This document shows positions 26,978 through 36,490 of a stretch of 64,000 nucleotides of DNA, one piece after another; within the stretch, counting starts at the first letter, position 1; the number at the start of each line of letters is the position of its first letter. Under the pieces are notes generated by a model. The model did no database searches, was not told where the DNA came from, and saw nothing but the letters and a program-made list of their open reading frames with translations. Source of the stretch: Pseudovibrio brasiliensis (GTDB taxonomy: Bacteria; Pseudomonadota; Alphaproteobacteria; Rhizobiales; Stappiaceae); contig NZ_CP074126.1 of NCBI RefSeq assembly GCF_018282095.1, positions 1,684,501 to 1,748,500 on the forward strand, given 5' to 3'. Position numbers and translations under genes: made by a program.

Positions 26978-27383
26978 CTCTATCCTCTTAAGTGAACGGT
27001 GAGAGCAAACTCTCGTCAATCAAAGCGTTTCCCGAAAAGTGGCAATCTATCTTCGGGAAGTAACACGCAGGAATAAATCAAATGCAGCTGCCCGATCTTT
27101 ACAAAAGGCAACCACGTCAACCAGTTCAATCGTGCATAGATTAATCATATAACGCAACCCGGCACACCTGAGACTTGCAATATTCTCAATCTGAATAGGT
27201 TCACTCTCGCAACTCTGCGCATTTATATGCCGCAAATTCGAGAAGACTTAGCCAAAGATGCTTCTAGGTTTCTTTCGGATAAATCATCTGCACAAAACTC
27301 TAGTAAAAAGGCCGGAAGTGATTACTCATCCCCGGCCTCATAACGAGTCCAATTGATGAACTCAATTTGATCTGTGATCAGAT
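26978..27383. other. Intergenic region holding the ABC-operon promoter side and the trpE(G) terminator
   Basis: About 400 bases between the binding-protein start and the trpE(G) end. No convincing coding sequence is seen. The left half should hold the promoter of the minus-strand ABC operon; the right end holds the trpE(G) terminator. Confidence 0.6.
27303..27343 (-). terminator. Intrinsic terminator of trpE(G)
   Basis: Read on the minus strand, GAGGCCGG and CCGGCC form the stem with a loop of about 17 bases, followed by TTTTTACT, 40-80 bases after the stop. Confidence 0.75.
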
Positions 27384-29546
27384 TCAGACCTTTGCAAGAA
27401 GCTTGGTCATCACATTCTCGATGATCTGATGGCCACCATCCTGATCCAGCGACATGATGGATTCCGGGTGGAACTGAACAGCAGCAATTGGCTCACTCTT
27501 ATGCTCAATCGCCATGATCACACCGTCTTTGGTCTCTGAGGTCACCTCAAAACACTCTGGCAGCACATCACGCTTAGCAAACAGTGAGTGGTAACGGCCA
27601 ACAGTCACAGGAGAACTCAGGCCATCAAACAGCACGGAGTTATGCGTGAAGGAGACAAGAGATGGCTTGCCGTGGACTGGTACATCCAATTGGTCAAGCT
27701 CACCACCAAACGCTTCTGTCAGCGCTTGCAGGCCAAGACAAACACCAAAGATCGGTAGTTTACGAGCACGTGCCCGTTCAATAGTTGCCGTGCAATCAAA
27801 GTCCTTCGGTGAGCCCGGACCAGGGGAGAGAACCACCAGATCTGGATTAACCCGATCAAACACCTCGTCCAGCACTGGACTACGATAGGTCACAACTTCA
27901 GCGCCAGTCTGACGGAAGTAGTTCGCAAGGGTATGAACGAAACTGTCTTCATGATCCACGAGCAGGATCTTCTTGCCTTTACCCGGCTTGGCTTTGACCA
28001 CTTCCTCTTCAGATTTCAAGGCGAGACCAGCTTCACGAACCGCAGCAATCATTGCGGATGCTTTCAGTTCGGTCTCGGCCTCTTCATCCTCAGGAATGCT
28101 ATCGTAAAGCAGTGTCGCACCAGCGCGGATCTGTGCTACACCCTCTTTGATGCGCACGGTGCGCAAGGTCAGGCCGGTGTTCATGTCGCCATTAAACAGC
28201 ACAGCACCAATTGCGCCGCCATACCATGCGCGCGGGCTCTTCTCATGGTCCTCAATAAACTGCATAGCCCACCGCTTCGGTGCACCAGTTACAGTCACAG
28301 CCCATGTGTGGGAAAGGAAGGCATCCAGCGCATCCTTACCATCCAGCAAGGTGCCTTCAATATGGTCCACCGTATGGATTAGTCGGGAGTACATCTCAAT
28401 CTGACGACGCCCGATGACACGCACAGATTCAGGCACACAGATACGGCTCTTATCGTTGCGATCCACGTCAGAGCACATGGTCAGCTCTGCTTCATCCTTG
28501 GTGGAGTTCAGCAGTTTGCGGATCTGCGCTTCATCCTCAATCGCGTTCTTACCACGACGGATGGTGCCGGAAATCGGACAGGTCTCAACACGGCGACCAC
28601 CGGTTACACGCACATACATCTCTGGTGATGCACCAACGAGGTACTCAGCACTGCCTAAGTTGATGAAGAACGAATACGGAGATGGATTGATCTGCTGCAG
28701 ACGGCGGGAAACAGCGGATGGAGGGTTGTTGCAAGGCTCGTAAAAGACCTGTCCCGGAACAGTTTCAAACAGATCGCCGCGTTTGAAATAGTCAACTGCT
28801 GAACGAACCAGATCAGCATACTCACCCGGCTCATGATCGCCACGGCCCGGTGTTTCAGTCGCTGGCTTATACGGGGTTTCCTCGCCATCACGCGGCAGAC
28901 CATCCGTGGTCTTGGCGTTGAACTCAAATTCGTATTCCAGCACGTGAGCTTTGCGGCCATAGTGGTCAACGATCAGGATTTCATCCGGCAGAAACAGCAC
29001 CATATCCCGTTGGTCATCAGGGCGCTGCAGTTTCTGATTAATCGGCTCAAACTGGAACGTCAGATCATAGCCAAATGCACCATAAAGACCGAGCTGATCA
29101 TCATCACAAGAAAATAGATCAACCAGCGTGCGAACTACAGAGAAGGTCGACGGTTGACGCGAACGCTCTTCCTCAGAAAATGCACGGTCCGGTGTCTTTA
29201 CAGTCAGATCGATACGGTATTCATCCGCAGAAAACTCTGCGATATCTTCATGGCCTTCCAGAGCACCCGTCACAGCTGGCATAAGCACGCAGCCACGCTC
29301 GTTCAGGGCCTGAATCGTGATCTTGCGGTCATTGGATTCGATCAGCAGCGGTGGATTGGCCAGAGCCATATCCCAGCGCGTGTAGCGGCCCGGATATTCG
29401 TAGGAAGAGGAGAGAACAGCACCGCGCTGGCGATCCAGTCTGTCCATCCATTCGCTTGTACCAGCGGCATAATCAGCATTGCGGCTTTTGCGGCGGATGA
29501 TAACGCCGCCTTTGCTCTTATAAGTCCGTTCTGCCGTGATCGGCAT
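27384..29546 (-). CDS. trpE(G): Fused anthranilate synthase TrpE(G)
   Basis: First step of tryptophan synthesis: chorismate plus glutamine gives anthranilate. The single 720-aa chain joins the TrpE chorismate-binding part (about 1-510, with [21 protein letters not shown] and [10 protein letters not shown]) to a class I glutamine amidotransferase (about 525-720: [26 protein letters not shown] with the nucleophile Cys, AVQFHPES with the catalytic His). This fusion is typical of rhizobia and relatives. ATG 29546 follows GGAGGA; the TTG two codons upstream is rejected. The upstream leader carries a Trp attenuator, and a terminator lies downstream. Confidence 0.97.
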   Translation of the reverse strand: MPITAERTYKSKGGVIIRRKSRNADYAAGTSEWMDRLDRQRGAVLSSSYEYPGRYTRWDMALANPPLLIESNDRKITIQALNERGCVLMPAVTGALEGHEDIAEFSADEYRIDLTVKTPDRAFSEEERSRQPSTFSVVRTLVDLFSCDDDQLGLYGAFGYDLTFQFEPINQKLQRPDDQRDMVLFLPDEILIVDHYGRKAHVLEYEFEFNAKTTDGLPRDGEETPYKPATETPGRGDHEPGEYADLVRSAVDYFKRGDLFETVPGQVFYEPCNNPPSAVSRRLQQINPSPYSFFINLGSAEYLVGASPEMYVRVTGGRRVETCPISGTIRRGKNAIEDEAQIRKLLNSTKDEAELTMCSDVDRNDKSRICVPESVRVIGRRQIEMYSRLIHTVDHIEGTLLDGKDALDAFLSHTWAVTVTGAPKRWAMQFIEDHEKSPRAWYGGAIGAVLFNGDMNTGLTLRTVRIKEGVAQIRAGATLLYDSIPEDEEAETELKASAMIAAVREAGLALKSEEEVVKAKPGKGKKILLVDHEDSFVHTLANYFRQTGAEVVTYRSPVLDEVFDRVNPDLVVLSPGPGSPKDFDCTATIERARARKLPIFGVCLGLQALTEAFGGELDQLDVPVHGKPSLVSFTHNSVLFDGLSSPVTVGRYHSLFAKRDVLPECFEVTSETKDGVIMAIEHKSEPIAAVQFHPESIMSLDQDGGHQIIENVMTKLLAKV

Positions 29547-29606
29547 GGTCAATCCTCCGGGTCGTGCACACCAGTTTCCGATGTTTGCGAGGCGGTAGAT
29601 ACAACA

Positions 29607-29634
29607 AAGCCGCCTGCAGGGAATGCGGCGGCTT
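29607..29634 (-). terminator. trp attenuator terminator hairpin
   Basis: On the minus strand AAGCCGCC and GGCGGCTT form an 8-bp stem followed by TGTTGT, located between trpL and trpE(G). A CAAGCCGCC segment close to the leader stop offers the competing pairing expected of attenuation. Confidence 0.7.
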
Positions 29635-29674
29635 GGAAATTACAGGTCTTCAAGACATGCGTGATCAGCCACCG

Positions 29675-29722
29675 TCACCGGCGCCACCACCACAGCATGT
29701 TTTGAGCTTGCATAGTCATCAT
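29675..29722 (-). CDS. trpL: trp operon leader peptide with three tandem Trp codons
   Basis: A 15-codon open frame too short for ordinary gene calling: MMTMQAQNMLWWWRR then TGA. Three consecutive TGG codons near the end, about 130 bases upstream of trpE(G), are the ribosome-stalling site of transcription attenuation. Rhizobial trpE(G) leaders have the same WWW arrangement. Starved of charged tRNA-Trp, the ribosome stalls and the downstream terminator hairpin does not form. The initiating ATG could be any of the first three Met codons. Confidence 0.85.
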   Translation of the reverse strand: MMTMQAQNMLWWWRR

Positions 29723-29832
29723 GCGATTTTCATAACCTAAGGAGCGAATAGGTGCAACTCCTGAAACAAAATTGCACCCACCAATAAGCCAAAGACCACT
29801 TCACCCCTTCGTGAAGTTGCTTCGTTTACTCG

Positions 29833-30987
29833 CTACACACAAGCGTGTTTGATAAGGCGATCGAGGAAGGCGTCGCATTTGTCGAGTTCGGATTTTTTGA
29901 TGAACTCGTCAGGTTTGTGAGCTTGCTCGATGCTGCCCGGGCCGCAAACGACGGTAGGGATGTCGAGGATGTTCTGGATCAAGCCAGCTTCGGTTCCATA
30001 AGCAACCTTGGCATGGTCGTTACGGCCAGCCAGCTTCTTCGCCAGAACAGTCACGTCTGCTTCAACCTCAGTATCTAGTCCCGGGATTTCAGAGAATGGA
30101 ATGAACTCAATGTTAGCCTCAGGATATACCTTGCGCATTTCCGGCAGCAGTTCTTCGAAGGCATAGCGCTCAACTTCGCCCATGCACGCCTTGGTGCTTT
30201 CAGAAGGCAGCATGCGGAACTCAAAGATCACTTCACAATGCTCAGGCACAATATTGAGGGCGGTGCCGCCTTTGATCACACCAGTGTGGGCGGTGGAGAA
30301 GGGCAGATCATAAAGTGCATCGCTTGGACCAGTAGCCAGCTTGCGGGCCATCTCTTCCAGTTTTGTTACCAGACGGGCACCGTAGTGAACTGCATTCACG
30401 CCGTGCGGAGCGAGGGAAGAGTGGCAGGAAAGACCTGTAAGCACCGCGCGGTAAGATGACTTGGATTTGTGCGCGACAACCACCTGCATTTCAGTTGGCT
30501 CACCAACAAAGCAAGCCTCAGCCTTGAAGTCATCACCGGCCAGCTTGTGCAGAATAGGCTGAACACCAATACATCCAACTTCCTCATCATAAGAGAACAT
30601 CAGATGGAAAGGCTTCTTCAGCGGTGCTTTTAGCATGTCTGGCACTTTAGCCAGAGAGCAGGCAACAAAGCCCTTCATGTCACAGGAGCCACGACCATAG
30701 AGCAGGCCATCTTGCTCGCGAAGAGTAAACGGATCGGTGGTCCAGTCCTGACCTACTACCGGCACAACGTCTGTATGGCCTGAAAGAACATAACCATCTG
30801 GCCCATCACCGCCAATCGTCGCAAATAAGCTCGCCTTCTCGCCAGTCTCGTCTGGCAGAGTGAAGGAAGAGACCCCCAGATCAGCCAGATACTCTTCGAT
30901 CCACTTAATCAGGGGGAGATTTGTTTTTGCGCTGACCGTGTCAAAGCTAACCAGCTTTGCAAGGACTTCTTGGCTTGTCATTGTCAT
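29833..30987 (-). CDS. M20 family deacetylase, ArgE-like
   Basis: A 384-aa zinc amidohydrolase of the acetylornithine deacetylase group. The metal and catalytic motifs are SGHTDVVPV, GRGSCDMKG, the general base in SYDEEVGC, and VGEPTEMQ. CGPGSIEQAHKPDEF near the C-terminus is strongly ArgE-like. It is the last gene of the 10-kb catabolic operon, 72 bases after the ROK kinase. It may be true ArgE, since arginine synthesis in many alphaproteobacteria uses ArgJ and leaves ArgE-like enzymes for catabolism. Its partner genes favour removal of an acyl or amino-acid group from an imported conjugate. Confidence 0.9.
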   Translation of the reverse strand: MTMTSQEVLAKLVSFDTVSAKTNLPLIKWIEEYLADLGVSSFTLPDETGEKASLFATIGGDGPDGYVLSGHTDVVPVVGQDWTTDPFTLREQDGLLYGRGSCDMKGFVACSLAKVPDMLKAPLKKPFHLMFSYDEEVGCIGVQPILHKLAGDDFKAEACFVGEPTEMQVVVAHKSKSSYRAVLTGLSCHSSLAPHGVNAVHYGARLVTKLEEMARKLATGPSDALYDLPFSTAHTGVIKGGTALNIVPEHCEVIFEFRMLPSESTKACMGEVERYAFEELLPEMRKVYPEANIEFIPFSEIPGLDTEVEADVTVLAKKLAGRNDHAKVAYGTEAGLIQNILDIPTVVCGPGSIEQAHKPDEFIKKSELDKCDAFLDRLIKHACV

Positions 30988-31059
30988 GGAAATTTCTTTC
31001 GGGAAATCAGAATCGTGAAAACCGACTATAGAAAGAGAATTCCATTAGGAAAAGTACGT

Positions 31060-31992
31060 TTACGAGCTTTCGTTGACCTGCCCTTGCGTTGTTTCACCTT
31101 TACCCCACAGCCAGGCGGCACCGCGAACACCAGAACTGTCGCCGTGTTTGGCCTTGCGGATATCAAAATCGTACCCGTCGGAGAAAATGTAAGGCCGCAT
31201 TGCAGCTGGAAGATCCTTGTAGATCTCATCTACGTTGGACATGCCACCTGCCAGCACAAAGCAATCTGGATCCAGAATGTTAGCAGCCATCGCCAGAGCG
31301 CGGCCCAAACGGCTAACATAGCGCTGATAAGTACCCATGGCAGCTTCATCACCAGAGCGCATGAGCTCAATGATCTCGAGACCTTTTAACGCCTTGCCTG
31401 TTGCGTTCTCATAATCCCATTGAAAACCTGTGCCGGAACAGAGCAGGTCGATTGTACCGTGGTGTCCGGTCCAGTTCAGTGGGCCTGGAAACTCACCTTC
31501 CTGCATCCATGGTACGGTCACGTTGCCCCATTCACCGCCAATACCGTTGGCCCCTTTATGCGGGCGGCCATTGATGGCAATGCCAGATCCGCAGCCTGTG
31601 CCGATGATTACGCCATGGACAACACCGCAACCAGCACCCGCTCCATCAATTGCTTCGGAAACAGCCATGCAGTTAGCATCGTTCTGAATGCGGACTTCTC
31701 GGCCAAGAGCATCACACAGATCTTTGTCGAGCGGCTTGCCATTCATCCATGTGGAATTCGCGTTCTTGACCAGACCTGTGCTTGGAGAGATGGAACCTGG
31801 AATCCCGATACCGACGGTGCCGATCTCTCCGGTAGCCGCTTCAACATCTGCAACAAGTCCGACAACAGCCTCTACGCAGCCTTGGTAATCATTCTTTGGT
31901 GTTGGAACACGCTTGCGAAACAGTTCTTCACCTTCGTTAGAAAGTGCCAGCGCTTCAATTTTGGTGCCACCCCAGTCAAGTCCAATTCGCAT
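31060..31992 (-). CDS. ROK-family sugar kinase lacking the zinc-site residues
   Basis: A 310-aa ATP-dependent sugar kinase closest in layout to fructokinase Mak/NagK. It has the phosphate loop DWGGTKIEA (6-14), GIGIPG (61-66), the catalytic base in QNDANC (Asp105) and GTGCGSGI. In this family GGEWGH followed by CxCGxxGC binds a structural zinc. Here the same place reads GGEWGN (152-157) and NWTGHHGT (173-180), so the His and all three Cys ligands are replaced. The following segment, CSGTGFQWDY, stays conserved. The substrate is unknown; the gene sits between a class II aldolase and an M20 deacetylase. Confidence 0.88.
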   Translation of the reverse strand: MRIGLDWGGTKIEALALSNEGEELFRKRVPTPKNDYQGCVEAVVGLVADVEAATGEIGTVGIGIPGSISPSTGLVKNANSTWMNGKPLDKDLCDALGREVRIQNDANCMAVSEAIDGAGAGCGVVHGVIIGTGCGSGIAINGRPHKGANGIGGEWGNVTVPWMQEGEFPGPLNWTGHHGTIDLLCSGTGFQWDYENATGKALKGLEIIELMRSGDEAAMGTYQRYVSRLGRALAMAANILDPDCFVLAGGMSNVDEIYKDLPAAMRPYIFSDGYDFDIRKAKHGDSSGVRGAAWLWGKGETTQGQVNESS

Positions 31993-32059
31993 GTTCCAAT
32001 CATTCCCCCGTTACATGCATATGAGGCCTTGGCCTCTGCATTTATTGTTGTTCTCTGGT

Positions 32060-32758
32060 TTAGTCTCGTCGCTGTGGCATTTCAAATGCGCCCGCGTCGT
32101 CCCCATCCAGAGCATCCAGTTGTTTGCCGTAGCTTTTAAATTTTCGCAGTATCTCTTTCATCTCGGTTGGAGAAAGAGGCGCAGGTTCTCCCAGAACTAG
32201 CGCAGAAAGATATTGATCAGCCAGTGCTTCCACTTCACCAGCGAGCCCAAATGCCTTGTTCAGTGATGGGCCATAAGCGATCTGTCCGTGATGGGCCAGC
32301 AAACAGGCTCGGCGATCTTCCAGAGCTGCAATCATCGCGTCTGAGAGCGCTTTCGTGCCAAAGGTAGCGTAGTCCGCACACTTGATTTCATCTCCACCCG
32401 CCACAGCGACCATGTAATGAAATGCCGGTATACCTCGGTTGTGGGTTGAAAGCGCGGTCGCACGCGGTGAATGGCTATGCACCACCGCCTCTGCAGCTTC
32501 ATAAGTGCGGTAGATATCCAAATGCATGCGCCACTCGGACGAAGGCAGAAAATCTCCGTAATAACCGCCTTCCAGATCCATAAAGACGATCTTCTCCACC
32601 TCCAGATCCTCGTAAGGAACACCTGAAGGGGTAATCAGCATACCATTGTTGCAACGTGCGCTGACATTGCCAGAGGTGCCATGTGTCAAACCAGTGCTTT
32701 GCAAAGCGCGCGCCGTCTCAATAATTTCTCGGCGAAGCTGGTTTTCAGCTGTTGTCAT
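32060..32758 (-). CDS. Class II aldolase/adducin family protein, fuculose-phosphate-aldolase-like
   Basis: A 232-aa zinc aldolase or epimerase fold. The start is ATG 32758 after GGAGAGG. GTSGNVSAR and TPSGVPYEDL bind substrate phosphate. Glu in PSSEWRMHLD is the probable acid/base. HSHSPRATAL gives two zinc His and AHHGQIAYG the third. The family cleaves ketose 1-phosphates to dihydroxyacetone phosphate plus an aldehyde, or epimerises ribulose 5-phosphate. It is placed directly before the kinase gene, suggesting sequential sugar phosphorylation and cleavage. Confidence 0.88.
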   Translation of the reverse strand: MTTAENQLRREIIETARALQSTGLTHGTSGNVSARCNNGMLITPSGVPYEDLEVEKIVFMDLEGGYYGDFLPSSEWRMHLDIYRTYEAAEAVVHSHSPRATALSTHNRGIPAFHYMVAVAGGDEIKCADYATFGTKALSDAMIAALEDRRACLLAHHGQIAYGPSLNKAFGLAGEVEALADQYLSALVLGEPAPLSPTEMKEILRKFKSYGKQLDALDGDDAGAFEMPQRRD

Positions 32759-32831
32759 AACACCTCTCCAGTGTGCTGCGGCCAAAACGTGAGCAAGGCT
32801 AGCGGCAACGGTTCATCTCAGGCAATAGCGC

Positions 32832-34469
32832 TCAATGCGTATCCTTGTTTTCTTCTTCGCGGCGTCTGCGTAAGGCCTCATTGAGATCAGGCGCAGCAGA
32901 AACAAGGATACGTGTATACGGATGCTTTGGGTTAGAGAAGACCTCTCCGGTGGGGCCTTCCTCAACGATCCGGCCAGCATTCATCACAATCACACGGTCC
33001 GTAATCGCCTGCACGACGGACAGATCGTGCGAGATAAACAGGTACGCCATCCCCAGACGGTCACGAAGATCAGCAAACAGATCGAGGATCTGTGCTCGGA
33101 TTGAGACATCCAATGCAGAGACTGGCTCATCCGCCACAATCAGGCTTGGATTGGTCACCAACGCACGCGCGATTGCAATACGCTGGCGTTGTCCGCCTGA
33201 AAACTCATGCGGATATTTGTTTGCATCGGCGGAGGTAAGACCAACGCTCTCCAATACTTCGTGGACCCGCTTCCGGCGCTGTATGCGGGATAGCTCCTTA
33301 CGCATCAAGTGCAGTGGTTCACCTACTGTGCGTTCAACGGTATGGCGTGGATCAAAGCTGCCATATGGATCCTGAAAGACTGCCTGAATACCAAGCTGAA
33401 GATCTTGCCGGTCTTTGCGAGATACTGAGTAGGGGTCTTGTCCCAAAAACTGAATGTGCCCGCCATCAGGTGGTGTCAGTCCCAAGATGGTGCGGGCCAA
33501 TGTGGATTTGCCACATCCACTCTCGCCCACTAACCCCATGCTCTGACGGGGTGCCACATGGAAGGACACATGTTGGACTGCACGGTGCCATTGCCGACGC
33601 GTGAAGAAGCTGGCGCGCGGAAGCGGATACTCGCGCAGCACATTGCTCACTTTCAGCAGCGGCTGTGTCACCTCATCAACCGGTTCTTGTCGCGGTACCG
33701 GCACGTGGTTGGAGGCTTCAAACAGCTTCTTGGAGTATGGGTGAGTGAGATTATCGAACAGCTCGTAGGTTGGACCACGTTCAACAATCACACCATCCTT
33801 CATGATCGCCACATTATCTGCCATATCCGCAACGACAGCCAGGTCATGTGAAATGAGCAGCATTGCCATCTGCTCTTTCTTCACGATGTCCTTCAGCAAT
33901 GTCAGGATCTGCGCCTGAACGGTCACATCCAGCGCTGTTGTCGGCTCATCGGCGATAAGAACTTTTGGCTTACAGGCAATTGCTATGGCAATGACCACGC
34001 GCTGCCGCTGACCACCGGAGAGTTGGTGCGGAAAGCGGTCAATCAATCCGTACTCAAGGCCAAGGCCAACACGTTCCAGAACGTCAATGGTCTGCTCCAT
34101 CGCATCTTTACGGGAAAGGCCAAGATGCCAGCGCAACCCTTCTGACACCTGTTCACCAATGGTGCGTGTCGGATTAAGGGCTGTCAGCGGCTCCTGAAAC
34201 ACCATAGAGATGTCTTTGCCACGAATGTGGGTCATCTCAGTATCGGTCACATGCGTGAGGTTCTTGCCCTCGAATATCAGCTCACCGATCTGATTGGCAC
34301 CTTCTGGCAGCAGCTGCATGGCGGAGAGTGCACTCATGGATTTGCCAGAGCCGCTTTCTCCCACAAGACCAAGAATTTTACCTTGCTCAAGCGAGAAGCT
34401 CACATTGCGCAGGATCGCCTTGTCACCAATGGAAACGCAAAGGTCTGTCGCGGAAAAGACAGAAATCAT
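32832..34469 (-). CDS. Dual-domain peptide-type ABC transporter ATPase
   Basis: A 545-aa fusion of two ATPase domains like GsiA/YejF. Domain 1 (about 1-260) has GESGSGKSMSA, FQEPLTALNP, LSGGQRQRV and DEPTTALDV. Domain 2 (about 275-530) has [31 protein letters not shown] and DEPVSALDV. Both carry oligopeptide-family tails (LTHPYSKKLFEA, PKHPYTRILVSA). One polypeptide thus supplies both motor halves. Its ATG overlaps the permease stop by 4 bases. Confidence 0.95.
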   Translation of the reverse strand: MISVFSATDLCVSIGDKAILRNVSFSLEQGKILGLVGESGSGKSMSALSAMQLLPEGANQIGELIFEGKNLTHVTDTEMTHIRGKDISMVFQEPLTALNPTRTIGEQVSEGLRWHLGLSRKDAMEQTIDVLERVGLGLEYGLIDRFPHQLSGGQRQRVVIAIAIACKPKVLIADEPTTALDVTVQAQILTLLKDIVKKEQMAMLLISHDLAVVADMADNVAIMKDGVIVERGPTYELFDNLTHPYSKKLFEASNHVPVPRQEPVDEVTQPLLKVSNVLREYPLPRASFFTRRQWHRAVQHVSFHVAPRQSMGLVGESGCGKSTLARTILGLTPPDGGHIQFLGQDPYSVSRKDRQDLQLGIQAVFQDPYGSFDPRHTVERTVGEPLHLMRKELSRIQRRKRVHEVLESVGLTSADANKYPHEFSGGQRQRIAIARALVTNPSLIVADEPVSALDVSIRAQILDLFADLRDRLGMAYLFISHDLSVVQAITDRVIVMNAGRIVEEGPTGEVFSNPKHPYTRILVSAAPDLNEALRRRREEENKDTH

Positions 34470-35350
34470 GCCACTCTCCTCCGCATTTTGGGATCCAGCA
34501 GATCACGCAGACCATCACCCAGCAAGTTGAAGCCAAGTACAGAGAAGATAATTGCAAAGCCCGGATAAAGCGCCAGTTGTGGAGCAAATGCGACCATGGT
34601 CTGCGCCTCATAAAGCATGCGGCCCCAGCTTGCCATCGGTGGCTGTGTACCCAGACCAAGATAAGAAAGTCCGGCTTCCGACAAGATCGCCAGCGAGAGC
34701 TGAATGGTCGCCTGCACAATCAGCAGATTAGCGATATTTGGAATAATGTGCTCCAGCGTGATCAAGAACGAGTTCTTGCCGGAAAGCCGGGCAGCAAGCA
34801 AAAACTCACGGCCTGAAAGGGATAGCGCACCACCTCTGGCCACGCGTGCAAATACCGGAATATTGAAGATACCAATTGCGATGACAGCGTTGATCGTACC
34901 CGGTCCAAAAATGGAGGTGATCAGCACGGCGGAAAGCAGGGAAGGGAACGCAAAGATCAGGTCATTGGTGCGCATAACCAGTTCTTCCAGCAGCCCTTTG
35001 CGTGCGGCTGCAAGCAGTCCCAACGGTACACCGATCAGCATGCCAATGCCAACGGCAATCAACGCGACAATAATGGATGTGCGCGCGCCCACCATCAGCA
35101 TCGAGAAGATATCGCGGCCATACTGATCTGTTCCGAACCAGAACTCGGAGCTCATTGGTTTTAAGCGATTGGCAACGTTCAGAACATCGATTGCATAGGG
35201 TGTCCAGAAGATGGAGAGCACGCCCGCTATCAGAATAACGATGGCAAGGAAGGCACCAATCAGGAAGGAACGGCTATGCAGAGCCTTCCTCCAGATGGAG
35301 ATTTCATCATAGGTAGCAAGCGACGGGTAGCTCGGGAGTTCCTGATTCAT
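34466..35350 (-). CDS. Peptide ABC transporter permease, DppC type
   Basis: A 294-aa inner-membrane subunit of normal length. The first helix is near residues 30-52. The family entry motif FGTDQYGRDIFSMLMVGARTS is present in part, and the coupling loop reads REFLLAARLSGKNSF. ATGA overlaps join it to both the upstream permease and the downstream ATPase. Confidence 0.93.
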   Translation of the reverse strand: MNQELPSYPSLATYDEISIWRKALHSRSFLIGAFLAIVILIAGVLSIFWTPYAIDVLNVANRLKPMSSEFWFGTDQYGRDIFSMLMVGARTSIIVALIAVGIGMLIGVPLGLLAAARKGLLEELVMRTNDLIFAFPSLLSAVLITSIFGPGTINAVIAIGIFNIPVFARVARGGALSLSGREFLLAARLSGKNSFLITLEHIIPNIANLLIVQATIQLSLAILSEAGLSYLGLGTQPPMASWGRMLYEAQTMVAFAPQLALYPGFAIIFSVLGFNLLGDGLRDLLDPKMRRRVA

Positions 35351-36294
35351 ACGCGTCGCCTCAATCTTGGATCAATGGCTGCATAGGCGATGTCGACGAG
35401 AAACGTCACGAAGATGGTCAGAGCCACAAGCAGCATCACACTGCTTTTCACGACAATGAGATCACGCTGAGTGATGCCTTGGAAAATCAGACGTCCAAGT
35501 CCCGGCAGATAAAACAGGTTCTCAATGATAACAGTACCTGCAATCAGGAAAGAGAATTGAAGGCCGAGAATGGTCAGCACCGGAATAAGAGCATTTCGCA
35601 CACCATGCCGCCAAAGCGTCGCTTTGTTGGAAAGGCCTTTCGCACGTGCCGTGCGGATATAATCCTCATGGAGTACATCCAGCAGAGCGGAACGCATCAC
35701 ACGGGCCAGAATGCTAGCCTGTGGCAAGGCCAAAGCCACAACGGGCAGTATCAGCGCCTGCAATGAGCCAAAGAAGCTCACCTCCCAGCCCGGAAAGCCG
35801 CCTGATGGCAACACACGCAGCACAATTGCGAACACATAAACTAAGAGAATAGCGATCCAGAAGTTCGGGATCGCAATACCAATCTGCGCTACAGACATGA
35901 TGCCCGTATCGATGATCTTGCCATGATATCGCGCAGAATAAACGCCGATTGGGATTGCGATGATTGTAGAAAGGATCAGAGCACCAGTAGCCAGGGGAAG
36001 GCTGATCTGAATACGCTCACCAATAAGTTCTGCAACTGGAACAGAGTAAGTATAGCTGATCCCGAAGTCGCCCTGCAGCATGCCAAGCACCCAATTGATA
36101 TAGCGGGTGGTGACAGGAGCATTCAAACCCAGTTCGGCACGCAGTGCTGCCAGCGTGTCAGGCTGTGCGTTCAGCCCAAGCATCACTTCCGCCGGATCAC
36201 CGGGAATAACCTCAAGCACAACGAAGATTACGAGGCTTGCGGCCAATAGAGTTGTCAGTAAGCCAATGAGGCGAAGGAACGCGAACCAGAGCAT
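35347..36294 (-). CDS. Peptide ABC transporter permease, DppB type
   Basis: A 315-aa inner-membrane subunit. ATG 36294 (MLWFAFLRLIGLLTTLLAAS) is preferred over an in-frame TTG at 36315; neither has a strong ribosome binding site. It has LGLNAPVTTRYINWV, GDFGISYTYSVPV, and the coupling loop EDYIRTARAKGLS. It is separated from the binding-protein gene by about 200 bases that hold a strong hairpin. Confidence 0.92.
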   Translation of the reverse strand: MLWFAFLRLIGLLTTLLAASLVIFVVLEVIPGDPAEVMLGLNAQPDTLAALRAELGLNAPVTTRYINWVLGMLQGDFGISYTYSVPVAELIGERIQISLPLATGALILSTIIAIPIGVYSARYHGKIIDTGIMSVAQIGIAIPNFWIAILLVYVFAIVLRVLPSGGFPGWEVSFFGSLQALILPVVALALPQASILARVMRSALLDVLHEDYIRTARAKGLSNKATLWRHGVRNALIPVLTILGLQFSFLIAGTVIIENLFYLPGLGRLIFQGITQRDLIVVKSSVMLLVALTIFVTFLVDIAYAAIDPRLRRRV

Positions 36295-36425
36295 TCGACA
36301 AATCCGCAAAACCAATCAAACTTGCGTTGCACAAGCAAATTGTACAATGAGAGAAAAGGGTTACCCTTAGAGTAACTATCGGTTTGAAATCGCTTAAACC
36401 AATTGGTCTGGAATAGCAATTGAGA

Positions 36426-36457
36426 AGGGCTGCGATTACGGTTGCAACCGCAGCCCT
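36426..36457 (-). other. Intercistronic hairpin between binding-protein and permease genes
   Basis: AGGGCTGCG and CGCAGCCCT form a 9-bp stem; the loop itself contains the palindrome GGTTGCAACC. No T-run follows in the direction of transcription, so it is more likely an mRNA-stabilising element that raises binding-protein expression than a full terminator. Confidence 0.6.
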
Positions 36458-36490
36458 GTGCAAATATCTACGTGTATTTGCTAGGTGATT

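Noticed and set aside
27047-27235. 62-codon minus-strand open frame between the ABC operon and trpE(G)
   Set aside because: No ribosome binding site or domain, and it occupies what should be the promoter region of the binding-protein gene.
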